A stretch of DNA of 10,000 bases. It comes from Kiritimatiellota bacterium. Its GTDB lineage: Bacteria; Verrucomicrobiota; Kiritimatiellia; JAAZAB01. The stretch spans positions 1 through 10,000 of the forward strand of contig VSJD01000221.1 of NCBI GenBank assembly GCA_008636095.1, given 5' to 3'. Made by a program: the position numbers and the translations under genes. The notes under the pieces are model-generated. The model was not told the origin of the DNA, ran no database searches, and saw nothing but the letters and a program-made list of their open reading frames with translations. Below, in pieces: positions 6,284 to 10,000 of this stretch (its first letter is position 1; each line of letters opens with the position of its first letter).

Positions 6284-7984
6284 CTAAAATTCCAGTATGT
6301 AAAATCCGCCGGCCGGAATTGTGCACCAGTATCTACCGTCCTCCTGTCGTTCAAGCGTTCCCCCCTCGGGCCAGGACTTCAAAATCCGAAATTCACCGGG
6401 TGCTTCCCTGAAGCATACGGCCGTCTTAATGTCGGCCTCGTCGAGGAAACAATCACCTTTTTCGGCGCTGCGTTCAACTCCTTCATTGTTGAACATTGTC
6501 AGAAGCCATTTATCACCCGACCGGCTTAGAAGCCAGTGGACACCGCCAAAAACATTGCATGGGAAGTCAGTTTTAATTATTTTGCCAAGACCGTGTTCCA
6601 GCAACTCAATATCCGTGCTTTTGAGCACTTTGTGCTTTTCCCCGGAAACAGATTTGGCAAAACCCCCGTCAGAGCTGGCATCCACCAGATAAGCATATTT
6701 CGAAAAGGCCTGTTCTCCGGCATCCTCGTAAATCACATCGAAGAAATCGCCGAATCGACTGTTGGTGATGGTATGTCCCTCGTTGCCGAAAGTTTGCCCG
6801 CATCTCGCGTAAACCAGGCGCAGAACTTTCCTTATATGACCGAAAAACTCTTTGGTTCCGGCGGCAAGTATCCGGCCAAGGTAGACGTCGGAATTAGGAT
6901 CGTTTATATATCCGATATCGACGACCTTAAATTCTACGGGGAGTACAATTGCGATGGGCACAAATGGCTTTATGTGAGAATATTTTTCAGCAAAGCTTAT
7001 GAAGTCCTTTTTAACCGTGCCGTAAGGAGTCAGAGGATAATCACGCCAATTGTAAAAGGTGTTGCTTACGCCCCATTCCTCGCCGAGGAACTGAGCGCCG
7101 GACATGAGGGAATAATAGTATATCCTGCGTTGCAAGGCGCGGGAACTGCCGCCGTTCGGCCCATTGGAGGAAAAATCATATGGGTAAATAGTATTGTCCA
7201 ACCGCCATTCATTAAGCTGTCCCTCAAAGAAATGGCAGGTGCTGCATGGCTGTCCGCCCCATGGCTCATAATAGGTGCCCCAGATACGCTCGAACACCCC
7301 CGACATGCCGCGGGCCAATGCCACCTGCAGTCGCATGAGACTTATCTGTGCACCTACCTCGGGCATTGCCGCACGGGCTGCCAGCTCGTATTCCATGGCC
7401 GTGGCCATTCCGTAGCTGTCGCAGGGCAATAGCAGTCCGCCAGTTTCGTCCTGCCTCAGCTCGAAAAGTTGTCGCAGTTCCTCAATGTATTCCTGCCATG
7501 TTTCGGAATATTTTATTTGACTGTATTCATAGGCGGTACCGCAGGATAGATGGATGCACCACTTGCAAGCCGATACCGCCTTGATGGCGTCATGTATCTG
7601 CTGTTCTGTCCAGGGAGGTGGCGTACCCGCAAGTTGCGTTCGTATCCTGTTCCAGTCGTTATTGCGCACGGAGACCCACTCGTGCATCTGTATGCCCAAA
7701 AACCATTTGCCCAGCATGGCGCAATATTCCCGGAGCAATGAGTGGTCGAAATCATATTTACTATAAAAGGTGCCACCCTGAAGCCGGTCAATGTAAAACG
7801 GGAAACCGTTCTCCTTGACGAGGTTGTAGAGTTTTCCTCCTTTTGCGGCAATGATGTTAAACTTTTCATTTTCCGGAGTAGCAAAATGCTGGATTATTTT
7901 TATGCCGCTGTTTTTGTTTAAAAGGCCGTTTTTTACAAGTCCTGGCAAATAATGTTCGTCATAACCATGAATGAATCGCAACAT
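6284..7984 (-). CDS. Uncharacterised glycosidase-like protein, 566 residues
   Basis: I do not recognise the family by name. The start ATG at 7984 has a strong GGAGGG (7993-7998) 8 bases before it. No signal peptide is seen, so it is probably cytoplasmic. The layout resembles glycosidases of the clan GH-A style: a likely TIM barrel (about 1-335) rich in aromatic residues, a Rossmann-like middle part (about 340-470, starting FVPIAIVLPVEF) similar in position to the trimerisation domain of GH42 enzymes, and a C-terminal beta domain ending in GGFYILEF, a common close of such enzymes. Candidate acidic residues are Glu102 (IQMHEWVSVRNNDW), Glu232/Glu240 (GVFERIWGTYYEPWGG) and Glu302/Glu303 (GAQFLGEEWG). 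Cys247 and Cys250 form a CSTC pair that could bind metal or form a disulfide. Codons look more AT-rich than in the flanking isomerase and aminotransferase genes. The glycosidase call is inference from layout and neighbours. Confidence 0.75.
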   Translation of the reverse strand: MLRFIHGYDEHYLPGLVKNGLLNKNSGIKIIQHFATPENEKFNIIAAKGGKLYNLVKENGFPFYIDRLQGGTFYSKYDFDHSLLREYCAMLGKWFLGIQMHEWVSVRNNDWNRIRTQLAGTPPPWTEQQIHDAIKAVSACKWCIHLSCGTAYEYSQIKYSETWQEYIEELRQLFELRQDETGGLLLPCDSYGMATAMEYELAARAAMPEVGAQISLMRLQVALARGMSGVFERIWGTYYEPWGGQPCSTCHFFEGQLNEWRLDNTIYPYDFSSNGPNGGSSRALQRRIYYYSLMSGAQFLGEEWGVSNTFYNWRDYPLTPYGTVKKDFISFAEKYSHIKPFVPIAIVLPVEFKVVDIGYINDPNSDVYLGRILAAGTKEFFGHIRKVLRLVYARCGQTFGNEGHTITNSRFGDFFDVIYEDAGEQAFSKYAYLVDASSDGGFAKSVSGEKHKVLKSTDIELLEHGLGKIIKTDFPCNVFGGVHWLLSRSGDKWLLTMFNNEGVERSAEKGDCFLDEADIKTAVCFREAPGEFRILKSWPEGGTLERQEDGRYWCTIPAGGFYILEF

Positions 7985-7992
7985 TTATATAT

Positions 7993-7998
7993 CCCTCC
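7993..7998 (-). promoter_or_regulatory. Ribosome binding site of the 566-residue protein gene
   Basis: GGAGGG on the minus strand, 8 bases (ATATATAA) before the ATG at 7984. It supports that start. Confidence 0.75.
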
Positions 7999-8012
7999 AG
8001 CCATAGGAGTTA

Positions 8013-8049
8013 ATTGTAAAATTATTTAGTTTAACTCAGTGCTGTTAAA
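8013..8049 (-). promoter_or_regulatory. Candidate promoter/operator upstream of the 566-residue protein gene
   Basis: An exact inverted repeat, TTTAAC-8 bases-GTTAAA (arms 8030-8035 and 8044-8049), sits in the AT-rich 108-base gap. About 11 bases downstream of it on the minus strand is TACAAT (8013-8018), a fair -10 match, with no good -35 at the right distance. The 20-bp dyad has the size of a dimeric repressor or activator site. A poor -35 would fit an activator-dependent promoter. If real, the genes from 7984 downward form a transcription unit separate from the aminotransferase. Confidence 0.35.
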
Positions 8050-8092
8050 TCTTCTTTAAACTTCGGGCGTTTTCCTGTCCGGCTTTTCCCGG

Positions 8093-9412
8093 CTACACCT
8101 TTGCCAGTACCTTGTTAATACCTTCCGCAATGGCCCGGCAATCCGCGGCGGTGTAGTTGGAATCGATCCCAATGACGACCGAACGGCCGAGATAGTCAAG
8201 TGTCTGCGGACACATGTCTTTAGCATAGATCGGCCGTTCCGATGGTTTTACGCCGCTCCACGGCAGGCCGTCCGGCGCGACCGCTTTCTGCTCCATGATA
8301 TGGTCCCAGTGCGTGTAAATATGCCAGTTCTTGATCTTGGCGTCGTAAATGCCGCCGGCCGGCACGCCTTCAGCCTGCATGGCCTTCGTGGCCCATTTGG
8401 TTTTTTCCGCGTCGGGCATGAAGATCACCATGGTCGTGCCAACGGTGCCGTTAGGATCGGCCAGGCGCTGGAGTTTGACACCCGCGGGCAGATTCAAGGC
8501 GTTCATGATTCGCCGGAACGCCATGCGATAGCCCCCGACGATTTTGTCGGCCTTGCGGATTTGAGCCAGGGCCACCGCTCCCTGCAGTTCGCTCATGCGG
8601 TAATTTTCGCCGCAGAACAATTCGCCCTCGCGCCGTTCCGCGGCATACCGATTTGGGCGCCAGCAGGCGGCGCAGTCGTGCCAGGACTGCGCGCGGGTGT
8701 GGAGCCACTCGTTGCTGGTCATAACGAAGCCGCCTTCGCCGCTGTTCAAAACCTTGTAATAATCGAAGCTAAAACAGCCGATCGTGCCGATACTGCCCAG
8801 CATCTTGCCGCGATATGAGCCGCCCGCCGCCTGGGCTACGTCCTCAATCAGCGCGATCTTATGCTTGTCGGCCAGCGCTTTCAACTCTGCCATCTGGGCC
8901 GGAAGCCCAAGCATATGCACGACGGCGATGGCCTTCGTGCGCGGCGTGATACGGCGCGCGACGTCTTTGGGGTCGAGGGTCAACGTATCGTCAATGTCGG
9001 CGATTACAGGGATGGCGTTGCAGGCGCCCGCCGCGGCGGCCGTGGCAAAAAACGTGTAGGCCGGTACGATGACTTCGTCGCCCATGCCGATGCCCAACGC
9101 CCGCATGGCGGCAATCAGCGCCGAGGTGCAGGAGTTGACCGCCAGGCAGTAGGGCGTGCCGATGAACTTGGAAAATGCCTTTTCGGCCGCCTCCACCTTG
9201 CTCGGGCGCGGATTGTAATAGCGGAAGAGATGCGGCCCCTTGATCTCTTTGGCTGACTTGCGAATGATCGTTTCCATGGTTTTGCGCGCGGCCGCCGGTA
9301 ATTCCCAGAGATCGAGCAGTTCCAGCAGTTCGTCCACGTGAATCTTGGTGGGGTAGCTTCCCATTTGTTTGACGGCCTTGGTGCCGCCCTCGATAGCCAG
9401 TTGTTTACCCAT
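8093..9412 (-). CDS. DegT/DnrJ/EryC1/StrS family PLP-dependent aminotransferase
   Basis: The 439-residue protein carries the hallmarks of the sugar aminotransferase family: an LAIEGGTKAV opening, the phosphate-binding NSCTSAL (93-99), VIVPAYTFFATA (114-125), Asp191 in IEDVAQAAGGSYRGK which pairs with the PLP ring nitrogen, and Lys220 in CFSFDYYKVLNSGEGGF as the Schiff-base lysine, followed by ENYRMSELQGA (269-279). Members usually transfer an amino group to nucleotide-linked keto-sugars, though many in catabolic loci have unknown roles and some act as dehydratases. At 439 residues it is longer than the common 370-400, with an extra helical segment around 25-60. The start ATG at 9412 has GAGGA about 9 bases upstream. 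It is divergent from the AraC-type regulator and 108 bases ahead of the 566-residue protein gene. The substrate is not determined. Confidence 0.88.
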   Translation of the reverse strand: MGKQLAIEGGTKAVKQMGSYPTKIHVDELLELLDLWELPAAARKTMETIIRKSAKEIKGPHLFRYYNPRPSKVEAAEKAFSKFIGTPYCLAVNSCTSALIAAMRALGIGMGDEVIVPAYTFFATAAAAGACNAIPVIADIDDTLTLDPKDVARRITPRTKAIAVVHMLGLPAQMAELKALADKHKIALIEDVAQAAGGSYRGKMLGSIGTIGCFSFDYYKVLNSGEGGFVMTSNEWLHTRAQSWHDCAACWRPNRYAAERREGELFCGENYRMSELQGAVALAQIRKADKIVGGYRMAFRRIMNALNLPAGVKLQRLADPNGTVGTTMVIFMPDAEKTKWATKAMQAEGVPAGGIYDAKIKNWHIYTHWDHIMEQKAVAPDGLPWSGVKPSERPIYAKDMCPQTLDYLGRSVVIGIDSNYTAADCRAIAEGINKVLAKV

Positions 9413-9430
9413 GGTGTGTCTTCCTCATTT

Positions 9431-9516
9431 CCGATTTCCGATTGCTGATTTCTGATTTTTCTGACTTCTGACTTCTGACCTCTGACCTCTGACCTCTGAC
9501 CTCTGACCTCTGACCT
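9431..9516. repeat. Degenerate 7-bp tandem repeat array C (CTGACCT)
   Basis: About twelve 7-mers lie in a row: CCGATTT, CCGATTG, CTGATTT twice, two extra T bases (9459-9460), CTGACTT twice, then CTGACCT six times (9475-9516). The words change step by step from one end to the other, as expected of an array growing by unit duplication at the CTGACCT end. It occupies half of the 173-base divergent intergenic region, starting 18 bases from the aminotransferase start codon, so it would lie in that gene's leader or promoter. There are no spacers, so it is not CRISPR. Confidence 0.9.
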
Positions 9517-9550
9517 CCAGCTACTCTATATTGTCGGGGCAAAAAGGCAA

Positions 9551-9579
9551 TGGACTAGCAGGCAAATTATTTGTATTAT
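9551..9579 (+). promoter_or_regulatory. Possible promoter of the AraC-type regulator gene
   Basis: TGGACT (9551-9556) and TATTAT (9574-9579) are separated by 17 bases and match the -35 and -10 consensus at 4/6 and 5/6 positions. Transcription would start at about the ATG at 9586. That fits the absence of a Shine-Dalgarno sequence and suggests a leaderless transcript. Such short matches arise often by chance. Confidence 0.3.
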
Positions 9580-9585
9580 CTTGCA

Positions 9586-10000
9586 ATGGCTAAACAGAAA
9601 ATAGTCGCGAACACGAAGAATTATGGCTGGACTTGGTTGACGACGCCGGCGGAGATGCCCGTGCTGGTCAATGCAACCCGTGCGGTCTGGACGACGCCGC
9701 ACACCAGCCTGTGCGCTCGGCACGTCAATAGATACTGGGTGCTGGATTACAGTCTATCGGACTTGGGGTTATTCAAGGTGGGACGGCGGACGGCTCCCTG
9801 GCGTCGCCATGCGGCTGGCGAAGCCTTGCTGTATCCGCCGCGCACGCCCTACTGGGAGAACATGAACCGGGTCAAGCCGCCCATTCGCAACGCCTGGCTG
9901 ATGTTCCGCGGTGGACCGGGCGTGGGTTTGGATACGCTGGTGCGGCGCGCGACCGGCTATGCGCGGTTTGTAGATCCCGAGGGACGTTTGGGGCGTCTGA
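9586..10000 (+). CDS. AraC-type transcriptional regulator, N-terminal sensor part (3' end outside window)
   Basis: The frame is open from ATG 9586 to the window end (138 codons). It reads YWVLDYSLSDLGLFKVG (50-66), then WRRHAAGEALLYPPRTPYWENM (72-93) and AWLMFRGG (103-110). This strand pattern, with the Gly-Glu-Ala-Leu-Leu-Tyr-Pro-Pro-x-Thr-Pro-Tyr turn, is typical of the cupin-like ligand-sensing domain of AraC-family regulators in PVC-type bacteria. The helix-turn-helix half would lie beyond the window, so family membership is inferred. An in-frame TAG at 9556-9558 limits the start to 9586 or a TTG at 9571. There is no clear ribosome binding site. Being divergent from the aminotransferase gene, it is a likely local regulator of the sugar locus, probably sensing a sugar. 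Confidence 0.65.
   Translation, partial: MAKQKIVANTKNYGWTWLTTPAEMPVLVNATRAVWTTPHTSLCARHVNRYWVLDYSLSDLGLFKVGRRTAPWRRHAAGEALLYPPRTPYWENMNRVKPPIRNAWLMFRGGPGVGLDTLVRRATGYARFVDPEGRLGRL

Noticed and set aside
6536..7432. A 298-codon plus-strand open frame
   Set aside because: It lies fully opposite the 566-residue protein gene, has no ribosome binding site, and its peptide lacks domain-like patterns. It is a shadow.
8073..8092. Rho-independent terminator after the aminotransferase gene
   Set aside because: There is only a 4-bp CCGG stem around a 6-base loop, with no following T-run on the minus strand.
9431..9516. CRISPR array
   Set aside because: Units are 7 bases and directly adjacent, with no spacers and no cas genes.

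Overview
The window looks like part of a Gram-negative, saccharolytic bacterial chromosome. The gene mix (GH36-type glycosidase, a large uncharacterised glycosidase-like protein, secreted esterase, sugar-isomerase-like TIM barrel, DegT aminotransferase, MttB-family methyltransferase, AraC regulator) and the degenerate 7-bp repeats at gene boundaries fit a PVC-type lineage such as Kiritimatiellota or Lentisphaerota, probably from a metagenome assembly. That placement is an inference from gene style; no marker gene is present.

Layout: (1) 1-390, plus strand: 3' end of a TPR protein, probably the tail of a periplasmic M48 metalloprotease; its stop codon lies inside a 7-bp repeat array. (2) 423-9412: all genes are on the minus strand, read right to left: DegT/DnrJ/EryC1 aminotransferase (9412-8093), a 566-residue glycosidase-like protein of unrecognised family (7984-6284), a Hyi/xylose-isomerase-like TIM barrel (6071-5259), a secreted serine esterase 7 bases behind it (5251-4421), a 3' scrap of a lost amidohydrolase gene (4430-4335), a GH36/melibiase-like alpha-galactosidase (4173-1936), and an MttB-family methyltransferase broken by a one-base frameshift (1845-423). 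(3) 9586-10000, plus strand: 5' part of an AraC-type regulator, divergent from the aminotransferase.

Together the minus-strand genes look like a carbohydrate-catabolic locus: glycosidases release sugars, an esterase removes acyl groups, an isomerase-like enzyme processes the sugar, and the divergent AraC regulator is the obvious candidate controller. No SusC/SusD pair, transporter or sugar kinase lies in the window. Only the isomerase and esterase are tightly spaced. Gaps of about 90 to 240 bp elsewhere, one holding a candidate operator, suggest more than one transcription unit.

The most unusual points are: three separate arrays with a 7-bp period but different words (378-412, 6114-6250, 9431-9516), each at a gene boundary; a single-base frameshift in an otherwise intact non-pyrrolysine MttB homologue; an orphan amidohydrolase C-terminus overlapping the esterase stop codon; and a large glycosidase-like protein with no family I can name. 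No gene-free stretch exceeds 300 bases. I see no tRNA, rRNA, CRISPR array or insertion sequence.
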